DNA from: Ornithobacterium rhinotracheale
GTDB lineage: Bacteria; Bacteroidota; Bacteroidia; Flavobacteriales; Weeksellaceae
Length of the DNA: 64,000 nucleotides
Reading direction: 5' to 3'
Assembly (NCBI RefSeq): GCF_004088395.1
Contig: NZ_CP035107.1
Span: 945,001 to 1,009,000 of the forward strand
The notes under the pieces are model-generated. The model saw only the letters and a program-made list of their open reading frames with translations, was not told where the DNA came from and did not search any database. Each line of letters opens with the position of its first letter. Within the stretch, counting starts at the first letter, position 1. Shown piece by piece: positions 44,589-53,906 of the stretch. The translations under genes and the position numbers were made by a program.

Positions 44589-45932
44589 ATGAAGAAATTA
44601 GAATTGCATTGGCAAATTATGATAGGGATGGTATTGGGTGTAGCGTTTGGCTATGCAATGACCTTATGGTCGCATGGAGCCCAATTCATTTCCGATTGGA
44701 TTGCCCCTTTTGGTACTATTTTTATTAAACTTTTAAAATTAATTGCAATCCCCCTGATTTTGGCATCGCTTGTAAAAGGAATTTCCGATTTGCAGGATAT
44801 CTCAAAATTTAAAAATATGGGGATTCGCACCATTGGAATTTATATTTGTACCACGATTGTAGCGATTGTAATTGGGCTAAGTTTGGTAAACTTATTTGCA
44901 CCAGGAAAAGGAATCCCACAAGAAACGATAGATCAGCTCACGGCAACTTATACTAATAATGCCGATATTTCTGATAAAATTAATACTGCGGCGTCTCAAA
45001 AAGCAGCAGGGCCTTTAAACTTTTTAGTCGAAATGGTGCCAGACAACATCATCGGTGCTATGACAGACAATGGAATGATGCTGCAAATTATATTTTTTGC
45101 TATTTTTGTGGGAATCAGTCTTTTGTTGGTAGATGATGAAAAGGCAAAACCACTTAAAGATTTCTTTGACTCGCTTAACGAAGTGGTGCTAAAGATGGTA
45201 GATTTAATCATGCTCACGGCACCTTTTGCCGTATTTGCATTGTTGTCCAATGTCATTGTTTCGTCCAACGATCCAGAAATTCTAGAAAAATTAGCCTTCT
45301 ATGCAGGAACGGTGGTAGTAGGTTTAATTTTATTGATCGTGTTTTATGTTACGGCAGGATACATTTATACCAAAAAAACACCCAAAGAATTTTTTAAAGC
45401 CATGTCGCCAGCACAATTATTGGCATTTTCCACCAGTTCGAGTGCTGCCACCTTGCCCGTAACTATGGAGCGTGTAAACGAGCACTTGGGCGTGGATGAA
45501 GAGGTGAGTAGCTTTGTATTGCCTGTAGGGGCGACAATCAACATGGATGGGACAAGTTTATACCAAGCCGTGGCGGCAGTTTTCATTGCTCAAGCGATGA
45601 AATTCCCGCTAGAGTTTTCAGATCAAATCACAATTGTGCTCACGGCATTGATGGCATCCATTGGTTCCGCTGCCGTGCCAGGAGCGGGCATGGTGATGCT
45701 CGTTATTGTATTAGAATCAATCGGATTTCCAGCCGATAAATTAGCTGTAGGTTTAGCCTTAATCTTTGCCGTGGATCGTCCGCTTGATATGTTACGCACG
45801 GTAGTGAATATTACGGGAGATGCCTTTGTTTCGCTATGTGTTGGGAAATCTTTGAATAAATTACACACCCCAAAAGCTAGAAATTGGGACGATAATTATA
45901 AAATGAGAAAAATTAAAAATCAAAATATATAG
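44589..45932 (+). CDS. dicarboxylate/amino acid:cation symporter (DAACS family)
   Basis: About 447 residues from ATG at 44589 (MKKLELHWQIMIGMVLGVAF). Inner-membrane GltP/DctA-type transporter coupling uptake of glutamate, aspartate or C4-dicarboxylates to Na+ or H+. The serine-rich re-entrant loop FSTSSSAATLPVTMERVNE, VGATINMDGTSLYQAV and the second hairpin ASIGSAAVPGAGMVML are clear, with eight hydrophobic segments. Substrate is not decidable from sequence. The start was chosen because the promoter -7 element overlaps the next upstream start. Confidence 0.92.
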   Translation: MKKLELHWQIMIGMVLGVAFGYAMTLWSHGAQFISDWIAPFGTIFIKLLKLIAIPLILASLVKGISDLQDISKFKNMGIRTIGIYICTTIVAIVIGLSLVNLFAPGKGIPQETIDQLTATYTNNADISDKINTAASQKAAGPLNFLVEMVPDNIIGAMTDNGMMLQIIFFAIFVGISLLLVDDEKAKPLKDFFDSLNEVVLKMVDLIMLTAPFAVFALLSNVIVSSNDPEILEKLAFYAGTVVVGLILLIVFYVTAGYIYTKKTPKEFFKAMSPAQLLAFSTSSSAATLPVTMERVNEHLGVDEEVSSFVLPVGATINMDGTSLYQAVAAVFIAQAMKFPLEFSDQITIVLTALMASIGSAAVPGAGMVMLVIVLESIGFPADKLAVGLALIFAVDRPLDMLRTVVNITGDAFVSLCVGKSLNKLHTPKARNWDDNYKMRKIKNQNI

Positions 45933-45936
45933 AATT

Positions 45937-46506
45937 ATGAATGTAGAAAATTATTTAAACCAAAGCCTTACTTGGGAAGAATACATTGCCCACATCAACG
46001 ATGTGATTGCCAACGGCGATCAGAGCGATGATAAATACCAGTATTATGATTTAAACCTTAAACGCATCGAGCGTTTGTTCAAGAAAACGACTTTAAGCCC
46101 AGAGCAAGAAGAGCGTGTGAAAAAATTAGACAAAAAAGTAATTTTATTCGCCATTACCGAAGGCTGGTGCGGAGATGCTGCACAGATTTTGCCCGTGGTA
46201 GAAGTCTTGGCAAACCAAAGTCCTAAGCTGGATACCGCTTTTATTTTAAGAGATAGTAGCGACTATATCGAGCATCATTTAACCAATGGCGGAAAATCAA
46301 TCCCGATTGTGGTAGGAGTGGATGCTGAGACCAAGGAAGAAATCTTTGTTTGGGGACCAAGACCTGAGTGGGCAAAAACACTTTTGGCTGAATATAAGGC
46401 TGGCAAAATGAACCACGATGAGTTTGTAATTGAGCTTCAAAAATCTTATAATAAAGATAAAGGAAACGCGATTATCAACGAATTTTTGGACTTATTAGAA
46501 AAATAA
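45937..46506 (+). CDS. thioredoxin-family protein
   Basis: 189 residues. A thioredoxin-like domain around LFAITEGWCGDAAQILPVVE (about residues 70-90), where the usual CxxC is replaced by a single Cys (WCGDAAQ), so it is unlikely to act as a plain disulfide reductase. SIPIVVGVD carries the cis-Pro. It starts 2 bp after the symporter stop and overlaps the next gene by one base, so the three may be one operon. Role unknown. Confidence 0.8.
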   Translation: MNVENYLNQSLTWEEYIAHINDVIANGDQSDDKYQYYDLNLKRIERLFKKTTLSPEQEERVKKLDKKVILFAITEGWCGDAAQILPVVEVLANQSPKLDTAFILRDSSDYIEHHLTNGGKSIPIVVGVDAETKEEIFVWGPRPEWAKTLLAEYKAGKMNHDEFVIELQKSYNKDKGNAIINEFLDLLEK

Positions 46507-46997
46507 TGAGAAAATTATTTTTAATCACTTTTTCCGTTTTAGCATTGAATGCCTGCAAGACACCAGAACCCAAGTCTGAAGAAAAACAAGCTTTGCAAAC
46601 AAGTCAATTGGATTTGGATTTAGAAAAAACTACGGGCGAACAATTGAATTTAAAAAACATTCAAAAACCGATTTTTTTACATTTTTGGGGTAGCTGGTGC
46701 CCGCCGTGCAAAGCAGAGATGCCAAGTATCGAAAAGCTGTATCAAAAGTATGGCGACAAAGTGGAATTTATCTTAATCCCCATAAATGATAAGCCCGAAA
46801 AATATCAAGCATTTTTGAATGAAAATAATATCAATGTGCCTGTATATGAGGCTAAATCTTTAATTGATAAAGATTTAATGCCAAAAGCTTTCCCTACAAC
46901 TTATATTATAGATAAAGATAAGAAAGTGGTGAAAGAAGCAATTGGAATGCATGATTGGGAGGGAGACGATTTGCAGCAGCTGTTTGTAGGATTCTAA
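46506..46997 (+). CDS. TlpA-like thioredoxin lipoprotein
   Basis: 163 residues. Lipoprotein signal (LFLITFSVLALNAC) and a TlpA/ResA-type domain with the active site WGSWCPPCKAEMPSIEKLY (about residues 62-80) and cis-Pro in KAFPTTYIID. Probably periplasmic, membrane-anchored thiol-disulfide exchange, for example in cytochrome maturation. The start codon overlaps the preceding stop (TAATG). Confidence 0.88.
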   Translation: MRKLFLITFSVLALNACKTPEPKSEEKQALQTSQLDLDLEKTTGEQLNLKNIQKPIFLHFWGSWCPPCKAEMPSIEKLYQKYGDKVEFILIPINDKPEKYQAFLNENNINVPVYEAKSLIDKDLMPKAFPTTYIIDKDKKVVKEAIGMHDWEGDDLQQLFVGF

Positions 46998-47040
46998 AAA
47001 AAATGGAATAATTTTTGAAAATTAGATGAAAAAATAATTT

Positions 47041-47370
47041 ATGGGCAAGAGAAGACTATTAAGCGAGCTTTGGAATAATAGACACGAAATAAATAAAGAT
47101 AATATTCAAGAAAAAGCAAAAGCTTTCTCAAGAATGGTTCCTTTGATGATTAAAGGCGAATACAAGCCAAAGAGCAAAGCAAATATCATCATAGGATTGG
47201 GAGCAGTGATTTATGCCGTATCTCCGTTGGATTTAATTCCGGATTTCATCCCAGGCGGATTCCTCGACGATGTCATCATTATGGGATACGGAATCAAGAA
47301 AGTAAACCAAGAAATTGAGCGATTTCTAGAATGGGAAGAGCAACAACAAAACGAGATTTTCTTGGATTAA
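47041..47370 (+). CDS. YkvA-family (DUF1232) protein
   Basis: 109 residues. The C-terminal DUF1232 motif AVSPLDLIPDFIPGGFLDDVII (shown shortened: SPLDLIPDFIPGGFLDDV) is unmistakable, with a hydrophobic segment in front (IIIGLGAVIYAVSPL). The family is widespread and its function is not established. A strong terminator follows. Confidence 0.88.
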   Translation: MGKRRLLSELWNNRHEINKDNIQEKAKAFSRMVPLMIKGEYKPKSKANIIIGLGAVIYAVSPLDLIPDFIPGGFLDDVIIMGYGIKKVNQEIERFLEWEEQQQNEIFLD

Positions 47371-47383
47371 AATTAAATAGTAT

Positions 47384-47420
47384 AAAAAATCGCAGAGAAC
47401 ACAATTCTTTGCGATTTTTT
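47384..47420 (+). terminator. terminator after the DUF1232 gene
   Basis: 11-bp stem AAAAAATCGCA / TGCGATTTTTT with a 15-nt loop. Confidence 0.85.
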
Positions 47421-47512
47421 TATGGTTAAAAATCATCAAAAAACTATTTTTATCAGTTAGCATAGATACTTGGCGTGAAATTTTAAAATTTATATCTTTA
47501 AGCTTTAATAAC

Positions 47513-48725
47513 ATGAAAAAAATAGTTTTAACTGTAATTTTAAGTTTTGTGCAATTACAATTTCGGGGCAAGAAAATGTCCGAAAGTATTGGAGTGATTT
47601 AGCTTATAAGATGTCGGTTCCTGTGCTTAAAAACATGAGCGAGGGGAAGTTACATCAAAACATGCCCGCGGAATATAGCCCTACTTGGGACGGCAGAAAC
47701 AAAGAAGTGGCATATATGGAAGCTTTTGGGCGTTTAATGGCGGGAATTGCGCCATGGCTAAGCCTTCCAGATGATAATACTGCAGAAGGAAAACAGCGCA
47801 AGCAGCTCAAGAAATGGGCACTTCAATCTTATAAAAATGCCGTGGATCCACAAGCACCAGATTACCTTTTATGGGAGGGCGAAACACAGATTTTAGTAAA
47901 CGCTTCGTACATTGCAACTAGTTTTATGCGTGCACCCAAAGCCCTTTGAGAACCGATCGACCAAGTGACTAAAGATCGATACATCAAAGCTTTTAAAAAA
48001 TTGGAAAAAATAAAACCAGCCTATAACAACTGGTTGCTTTTTAGAGCCACGATAGAGACATTTTTACTTTCGGTAGGAGCGGAGTACGACAGATTTGCAC
48101 TAGAAGTTGCCACCCATAAAATCAATGAATGGTATGCGGGAGATGGATTCTACTCAGATGGTAAAGAATTTTCGCTAGATTATTACAATGCATATGTGAT
48201 TCACCCGATGCTTGTGGAAGATTTAGAAATCATGGAAGGCAACAAAGTAAGAGGAGCCATCAGCTTTGATTTGGCTTTGAGAAGAATGCAACGATACAAT
48301 ATTTTGATTGAAAGAATGATTTTTCTCCAGAAGCCACTTATCCGCCATTTGGTCGTTCAGTAACTTATCGTATGGCAATATTTCAGACATTGGCTTTAGC
48401 GGCTTGGAAATATAAGTTGCCAGAACCTTTGACCAATGGACAAGTGAGAAATGCCCTTACAAGCGTGATGAAAAGATTGTTTAGCGGAAATGATAACTTT
48501 AATAAAGCAGGATTCTTAAATTTAGTCTTTTTAGGAAATCATCCAAATTTAGCCGATTACTATTCAAACAACGGAAGTATGTATATGACTTCGCTTGTAT
48601 TCCTGCCACTTGGCTTGCCAGCCGATCACGATTTCTGGACAGCACCGAACCAAGAATGAACATCGCAAAAAGCTTGGGGCGGAAAAGATTTCCCTAAAGA
48701 TTATCACCAATCTGTGATGAAATAA
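47513..48725 (+). pseudogene. DUF2264-domain protein, heavily mutated
   Basis: Four lesions split one gene of about 400 codons. (1) A frameshift after the signal peptide (MKKIVLTVILSFVQLQF) near 47565. (2) TGA at 47949 in place of Trp (KAL-stop-EPIDQVTKDRYIKAF). (3) A frameshift near 48325 (RMIF / FSPEATYPPFGRS). (4) TGA at 48657 in place of Trp (NQE-stop-TSQKAWGGKDF). The pieces EAFGRLMAGIAPWLSLPDD, YNNWLLFRATIETFLLSVGA and GDGFYSDGKEFSLDYYNAYV are typical of DUF2264, secreted proteins linked to polysaccharide breakdown. The gene lies just ahead of a DUF1080 gene, a likely former partner. Confidence 0.85.
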
Positions 48726-48752
48726 GTATATTTGAAGAAATTAAATAAAATC

Positions 48753-49418
48753 ATGAATTTTAAAAACTCAATTTTTATATTATTTTTTGCTTTAAGTGCA
48801 AACCTCATGGCGCAGAAATCTTGCCTTTTCAATGGTAAAGATTTAAGCCAATGGTATGCTTATAGCAAAGCAACTGGCGTGCATGATAATGCAGAAGAGG
48901 TATTTGCTATAAAGGATAAAGCAATCAAAATGTATGGCAAAACGCCAGGTTATTTAATGTCTAAAAAATCATACAAAAACTTTAAACTTACTTTGCAATT
49001 CAGATGGAATGATGATGCCTCCTTAGAACGCAGAATGGATACCAAAAACAGCGGAGTAATGTATCTCGTGCCAGAAAATCAAGAAGATATGCTTTGGCCA
49101 AAAGGGATTCAATTTCAGATTAAAGAAGGCACTACGGGAGATTTTATCTTTTTGCAAGGCGTAACTTTGGATATCAATGGCAAAACAACTGAGGCTGGGA
49201 AAAGTATGGTGTATGATCGTATCGTATCCAACAAAAAAACAATCGGAAAATGGAATAAATTGCAAGTGATTTGCAAAGACGGAAAAATTATCCAAAAACT
49301 GAATGGGAAAATCGTGAACCAAGGAGAAAATCCAAATGTGCAAAGTGGTAGAATTCTTTTGCAATACGAAGGATTCCCAATTGATTTTAGAAAAATTAAA
49401 ATCAAAGAATTAAAATAA
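48753..49418 (+). CDS. secreted DUF1080 / 3-keto-disaccharide hydrolase-like protein
   Basis: About 221 residues from ATG at 48753 (MNFKNSIFILFFALSANLMA, signal peptide); a TTG 21 bp upstream is less likely. The concanavalin-like DUF1080 domain is shown by LFNGKDLSQWYAYSK (start), NFKLTLQFRW, NSGVMYLVPENQEDMLWPKG and the C-terminal GRILLQYEGFPIDFRKIKIKEL. Some family members cleave 3-keto-glycosides; the ligand here is unknown. It stands 28 bp after the DUF2264 pseudogene. Confidence 0.85.
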   Translation: MNFKNSIFILFFALSANLMAQKSCLFNGKDLSQWYAYSKATGVHDNAEEVFAIKDKAIKMYGKTPGYLMSKKSYKNFKLTLQFRWNDDASLERRMDTKNSGVMYLVPENQEDMLWPKGIQFQIKEGTTGDFIFLQGVTLDINGKTTEAGKSMVYDRIVSNKKTIGKWNKLQVICKDGKIIQKLNGKIVNQGENPNVQSGRILLQYEGFPIDFRKIKIKELK

Positions 49419-49427
49419 TTTCTACGG

Positions 49428-50252
49428 GTGGAGTATTTATATCAAGTTTCAAACAAAAATTCACAAGATTTTGCCGAGGGGCTAAGTGCGCCATATTATT
49501 ATATTTTGGCGTTCGATGGCGATGCACGCTTTTCTGTGGATTTTGTAGACTACAAAACCCAAGGAAAAACACTTTTATTTTTGTCGCCTTACCAACTGCT
49601 CAAGTGGGAGGGAGGCGACAATCTTTTGCTCACCAGCATTGCCTTTCATGGCGATTTTTATTGCATAGAGTATCATAACAAAGAGGTAGCTTGCAATGGA
49701 ATTTTGTTCAATAATATTTATGATGAGCCACATGTAGCAGTGTCTGATGAGACTTATGCCGAAGTGCTTGATATTGTTCAGAAAATCAAAAACTTTGGTG
49801 ATGCTAAAAACAATTTCGACAACTCGATTTTAAAAACTTATTTACAACTGATTTTGGCGTTAAGTAGCAAAGAGAAACAGCACAAAATCACTAATCCTGC
49901 ACAGTATAAAACGGATTTAACGCATATTGCAAGCTATCAACAATTGATAGAGCAATACTTTTTAACCGAAAAATCGCCCTCATTTTATGCAGATTTATAC
50001 GGCGTTTCGGTAAGTGCCTTTAGTAAAAAGATTAAAAAGCATTTTGGCAAAACACCTACACAACTCTTGCAGGAGCGCACTATTTTAGAAGCTAAAAAAC
50101 AATTGCATTTAACCAATCAATCGGTAAAGGAAATAGCTAGAAATCTAGGTTTTGAAGATGAATTTTACTTTAGCCGATATTTTAAAAATGTAGTCGGGAT
50201 TTCGCCCAGTTTTTACCGCGACCAAGTCGGGATTTCTAAGGTGGCAAAATAG
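49428..50252 (+). CDS. AraC-family transcriptional regulator
   Basis: 274 residues from a GTG start, 10 bp after the DUF1080 gene. The N-terminal cupin-like sensor part is (about residues 1-150), the C-terminal double helix-turn-helix about 175-270, with ADLYGVSVSAFSKKIKKHFG and IARNLGFEDEFYFSRYFKNV followed by GISPSFYRD. It probably controls the osmC-like and RclC-like genes that follow (50338, 50756), in parallel to RclR beside rclABC in E. coli; this is inferred from order only. Confidence 0.88.
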   Translation: MEYLYQVSNKNSQDFAEGLSAPYYYILAFDGDARFSVDFVDYKTQGKTLLFLSPYQLLKWEGGDNLLLTSIAFHGDFYCIEYHNKEVACNGILFNNIYDEPHVAVSDETYAEVLDIVQKIKNFGDAKNNFDNSILKTYLQLILALSSKEKQHKITNPAQYKTDLTHIASYQQLIEQYFLTEKSPSFYADLYGVSVSAFSKKIKKHFGKTPTQLLQERTILEAKKQLHLTNQSVKEIARNLGFEDEFYFSRYFKNVVGISPSFYRDQVGISKVAK

Positions 50253-50301
50253 TCTATTCATTTTCTGTTTTTATCCATTTTATGGTGTGTGCATATCATC
50301 A

Positions 50302-50309
50302 TACCTTTG
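50302..50309 (+). promoter_or_regulatory. -7 element of the osmC-like gene
   Basis: TACCTTTG, 28 bp ahead of the ATG at 50338. Likely target region for the AraC regulator encoded upstream. Confidence 0.5.
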
Positions 50310-50337
50310 CACCAGTAAAATTTAAAAACGAATATCT

Positions 50338-50742
50338 ATGGCGACTATTAAAATTAAAAATTTACCAGAAGGTTTTCAAAGTATTATTACCAACGGAACA
50401 CACACCATTATAGGCGATGAGCCTATAAAAAGTAAAGGAACTGATTTAGGATTGGCACCTACAGAGCTTTTGTTAGGAGGAATTGCGATGTGTAAAGTAG
50501 CTACTGTGCGTTATGTCGCAAGATTGAAAAATTGGGAAATCGGAGACATTACTGCAGAGCTTTCTCAAGATGTGAGCAGAGAAGAAGGCGGACTAAAGAC
50601 AGTAGTGAAAGTGGCAATTAAAATCGAAGGAGACATCACAGAAGAGCAAAGGGCTGAATTGTTAAAACAAGCAGACAATTGCTATGTTCACCGTATGATT
50701 AAAGGTGATTTCCAAATTGAAAATGCAACAATTTTAGACTAA
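50338..50742 (+). CDS. OsmC-family protein (peroxide/thiol stress)
   Basis: 134 residues. The two redox cysteines stand in GGIAMCKVATVRYVA (about residue 59) and ADNCYVHRMIKGD (about 119), as in OsmC/YhfA-type thiol peroxidases. Reduces organic hydroperoxides or related oxidants. Followed after 13 bp by the RclC-like membrane gene, so both form one operon behind their own promoter. Confidence 0.85.
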   Translation: MATIKIKNLPEGFQSIITNGTHTIIGDEPIKSKGTDLGLAPTELLLGGIAMCKVATVRYVARLKNWEIGDITAELSQDVSREEGGLKTVVKVAIKIEGDITEEQRAELLKQADNCYVHRMIKGDFQIENATILD

Positions 50743-50755
50743 AAACATAGAATTT

Positions 50756-51361
50756 ATGAATAAAGTATTTCAATTTTTAAGCGACAGCCAGCCACAGTTT
50801 ATCAACTTTATGCGTGTGGCAATTTTCATCGTTATGGCATGGATTGGCGGGTTAAAAGTTTGCCAATACGAAGCAGATGGAATCGTGCCTTTTGTAACAA
50901 ATAGTCCATTTATGAACTTTTTCTACAACAATGCAGGTAAAACAGGTGTAAACGAAAAAGGTGAAATTGTAGCACAATACAAATTGCACCGCAACCCAGA
51001 AGGGAAAATGGTGAAAGAAAACATCGAGTGGCACAAAGAAAACGGAACTTATGTGTTCTCTTATGGTCTTGGAACTATGATTGTAACGATTGGTATTTTA
51101 GTTTTACTTGGAATTTGGTCACCGCAAATTGGTGTTTGGGGAGGATTATTAACATTCGGAATGTCAATCGTAACACTTTCATTCCTAATTACTACGCCAG
51201 AGGTATATGTGCCAAATTTAGGCGGAGATATGCCGACTCCAAACTACGGATTCCCATACCTTTCAGGGGCAGGGCGTTTGGTGCTCAAAGACATTATCAT
51301 GATGGCAGGCGGATTAATCGCAGCATCTGATTGTGCCCGCAGAATTTTGGCTAAAAAATAA
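50756..51361 (+). CDS. DUF417 (YkgB/RclC-like) membrane protein
   Basis: 201 residues with four hydrophobic segments (about 18-34, 100-120, 123-145, 175-193). FMRVAIFIVMAWIGGLKVCQYEADGIVPFV (core: AWIGGLKVCQYEADGIVPFV) and SPFMNFFY are the DUF417/YkgB signature, a DoxX relative. E. coli RclC is of this family and takes part in resistance to reactive chlorine. The N-terminal third has an insert (residues about 58-95) absent from E. coli RclC as I recall it. In operon with the osmC-like gene and next to an AraC regulator. Confidence 0.85.
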   Translation: MNKVFQFLSDSQPQFINFMRVAIFIVMAWIGGLKVCQYEADGIVPFVTNSPFMNFFYNNAGKTGVNEKGEIVAQYKLHRNPEGKMVKENIEWHKENGTYVFSYGLGTMIVTIGILVLLGIWSPQIGVWGGLLTFGMSIVTLSFLITTPEVYVPNLGGDMPTPNYGFPYLSGAGRLVLKDIIMMAGGLIAASDCARRILAKK

Positions 51362-51397
51362 AATTCGTTTCTTTTTTCAAATATAAAAAAATGATTA

Positions 51398-51432
51398 AAA
51401 GTAGCTCCGATCCCTCGGAGCTACTTTCTTTT
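51398..51432. terminator. terminator between the DUF417 gene and uvrC
   Basis: Perfect 13-bp stem AAAGTAGCTCCGA / TCGGAGCTACTTT with a TCCC loop, followed by CTTTTT. It serves convergent genes. Confidence 0.9.
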
Positions 51433-51435
51433 TAT

Positions 51436-53226
51436 TTAAGAATGAAAGTATTTGTAAACCAATCCCGCTTTGTGCACGCCTAGCACTTCTTCCAGCTCAT
51501 TTTGCTCGGCATGTTTAATTCTCTCTACCGATTTAAAATGCTTCAATAAATCTTTAATACTCTGATTGCCAATCCCCTTGATGTTTTCTAATTCAGAATT
51601 AAAGGCATTTTTGCTGCGGCGATTGCGGTGGCGTGTAATCCCAAATCGGTGCGACTCGTTTCGCACATGTTGCAACACTTTCAAAGTCTCAGAAGTTTTG
51701 TCTAGATAGAGCGGAGTGCTGTCGCCTGGGAAAAAGATTTCTTCCAATCTTTTGGCAATTCCTATGATTGAAATTTTTCCGCGCAAGCCCAATTTGTCCA
51801 AACTTTTCAAAGCTGCTCCTAGCTGACCTTTTCCTCCATCAATTAGGATTAATTGCGGAAGAGGTTTGCCCTCTTCGAGCATTCGTTTGTAGCGTCGATA
51901 AATCACTTCTTCCATACTCGCAAAATCATCGGGGCCTTCCACCGTTTTTACATTAAATATGCGATACTCCTTTTTGCTAGGTTTTCCATTTTTAAAGACC
52001 ACGCAAGCCGAAACAGGATTCGTCCCTTGGATATTTGAGTTGTCAAATCCTTCGATGTAGCGAGGCTCCACGGGAAGGCGCAAATCCGTTTTCATTTGTG
52101 CCATGATGCGATTGGTATGGCGATCGGGATCTACGATTTTGGTCTGTTTTAATTTTTCAATTTTATAATATTTCGCATTTTTTTCCGAGAGTTCTACGAT
52201 TTTTCGCTTATCCCCGATGAGTGGCACGGTGATTTTCACCCCAGGGATTTCAAAATCTAATTCAAACGGAAGGTAAATTTCTCTCGCATTCGATGGAAAA
52301 CGCTCGCGCAACTCAATGATGGCTTGAGCCAAAATTTCCTCGTCGGTTTCTTCCAATTTCTTTTTGATTTCAGTCGTGTGGCTGCGAATGATGGCACCAT
52401 TTACAATATTAAAGAAATTGATGTATGCATAGCTTTCGTCTGAGGTGATGGAATACACATCTACATTGGTGATTGATGGGTGAATCACGGTAGAACGCGC
52501 CTGATATTTTTCTAAAATCTCCAGCTTTTCTTTGATGTTTTGCGCCTTTTCAAATTCCAATTTTTGAGCAAATTCATTCATTTGCTCCACGAGATAAGCT
52601 TTAGCTTCTTTAAAATTCCCTTTTAAGATGTTTCTCGCATTGTCAATCATTTTCATGTACTCTTCTTCGGTCTGCAAGCCTTCGCACGGGCCTAGGCAAT
52701 TTCCTAAATGATATTCCAAGCACACTTTATATTTGCCTTCATTTATTTTATGTTCAGACAAATCATAATTACAAGTGCGAATGTTGTAGATCTCTTTAAA
52801 CAGCTGAAGCAAAATTTTGGCAATGCGGGGATTGGCATAGGGGCCGAAGTATTCCGAGCCGTCTTTAACCATGTTTCGGGTATAAATAATGCGAGGAAAA
52901 CGCTCTTTTTTAACGCAAATCCAAGGGTAGGATTTATCGTCTTTGAGCATGACATTGTACTTGGGCTGGTATTTTTTAATTAAATTATTTTCAAGCAAAA
53001 GTGCATCAAATTCTGTTTCCACCACAATGGTTTTGATGTCCTCGATTTTGCGCACCAAAAGGCGTGTGCGAGCGGAGTCGTGTTCTTTCTGAAAATACGA
53101 CGAAACTCTTTTTTTTAAATCTTTGGCTTTTCCTACATAAATCACCGTTCCGTTCTTGTCAAGATGCTGGTACACGCCTGGCTTGTGCGGGAGTGTTTGT
53201 AGAATGAGATTGATTTTTTCTTTCAA
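51436..53226 (-). CDS. uvrC: excinuclease ABC subunit C
   Basis: 596 residues. GIY-YIG endonuclease domain at the N-terminus (PGVYQHLDKNGTVIYVGKAK), UvrB-interacting UVR segment (about 200-235), RNase H-like second nuclease domain (ECFDxSH-type: IEGFDNSNIQGTNPVSACVV) and C-terminal HhH motifs (IKGIGNQSIKDLLKHFKS). Makes both incisions in nucleotide excision repair with UvrAB. Its ATG overlaps the cmk stop by 4 bp. Confidence 0.96.
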   Translation of the reverse strand: MKEKINLILQTLPHKPGVYQHLDKNGTVIYVGKAKDLKKRVSSYFQKEHDSARTRLLVRKIEDIKTIVVETEFDALLLENNLIKKYQPKYNVMLKDDKSYPWICVKKERFPRIIYTRNMVKDGSEYFGPYANPRIAKILLQLFKEIYNIRTCNYDLSEHKINEGKYKVCLEYHLGNCLGPCEGLQTEEEYMKMIDNARNILKGNFKEAKAYLVEQMNEFAQKLEFEKAQNIKEKLEILEKYQARSTVIHPSITNVDVYSITSDESYAYINFFNIVNGAIIRSHTTEIKKKLEETDEEILAQAIIELRERFPSNAREIYLPFELDFEIPGVKITVPLIGDKRKIVELSEKNAKYYKIEKLKQTKIVDPDRHTNRIMAQMKTDLRLPVEPRYIEGFDNSNIQGTNPVSACVVFKNGKPSKKEYRIFNVKTVEGPDDFASMEEVIYRRYKRMLEEGKPLPQLILIDGGKGQLGAALKSLDKLGLRGKISIIGIAKRLEEIFFPGDSTPLYLDKTSETLKVLQHVRNESHRFGITRHRNRRSKNAFNSELENIKGIGNQSIKDLLKHFKSVERIKHAEQNELEEVLGVHKAGLVYKYFHS

Positions 53227-53906
53227 AATTTAAGATAGCTTAAAACTTTTTCTAAGGTTTCTTCTCGGTTCAAATCAGAGTTGTCAATTTCAATAGCGTC
53301 CTCGGCCTTTTTCAGTGGAGAAATGGCTCGGGTGGTATCAATATGGTCTCGCTCGATTACATTTTGGGTGATTTCTTCAAGATTTACATTTTTTCCTTTA
53401 GCGATTAATTCATCGTATCGGCGTTTGGCACGCACTTCTGGTCGCGCGGTGATAAAGAATTTGTAATCAGCCTCTGGGAAAACTACTGTCCCGATGTCGC
53501 GCCCGTCCATCACAAGTGATTGTTTTTTGCCCATGTCGCGCTGTTGTTCAACCAAGAAGGCACGCACCTCTGGAATCGCAGCGATGAAACTCACTACATT
53601 TGCCACACGCATTTCACGAATTTCGTTCTCCACATTTTGTCCGTTTAAGTAAGTTTCATTGATTTGCTCGGCCTTGTTGTATTTAAATTCAATTGAAATT
53701 TCGGACAAATGATTTGCAAAATCATCATCTACATTGCCCTTTTCGTCGATCAAGTTGTTTTGAGTGGCATACAAAGTTACGGCACGGTACATAGCCCCAG
53801 TATCCACATGGATTAAATTTTTTCGTTTGGCTACCTGTTTGGCAATAGTGCTTTTTCCCGTTGAAGAAAAACCATCGATTGCAATGATAATATACTGATT
53901 ACTCAT
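53223..53906 (-). CDS. cmk: cytidylate kinase
   Basis: 227 residues. P-loop IDGFSSTGKSTIAKQVA (residues about 9-25), substrate motif HVDTGAMYRAVTLYA, VMDGRDIGTVVFPEA and the lid arginines in TARPEVRAKRRYDEL. Phosphorylates CMP/dCMP. It overlaps brkB upstream by 8 bp and uvrC downstream by 4 bp: a tight operon brkB-cmk-uvrC. Confidence 0.95.
   Translation of the reverse strand: MSNQYIIIAIDGFSSTGKSTIAKQVAKRKNLIHVDTGAMYRAVTLYATQNNLIDEKGNVDDDFANHLSEISIEFKYNKAEQINETYLNGQNVENEIREMRVANVVSFIAAIPEVRAFLVEQQRDMGKKQSLVMDGRDIGTVVFPEADYKFFITARPEVRAKRRYDELIAKGKNVNLEEITQNVIERDHIDTTRAISPLKKAEDAIEIDNSDLNREETLEKVLSYLKF

Noticed and set aside
47947-48659. TGA read as tryptophan or selenocysteine in the DUF2264 gene
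   Set aside because: The same gene has two frameshifts, and other genes in the window end normally at TGA; decay is the simpler explanation.
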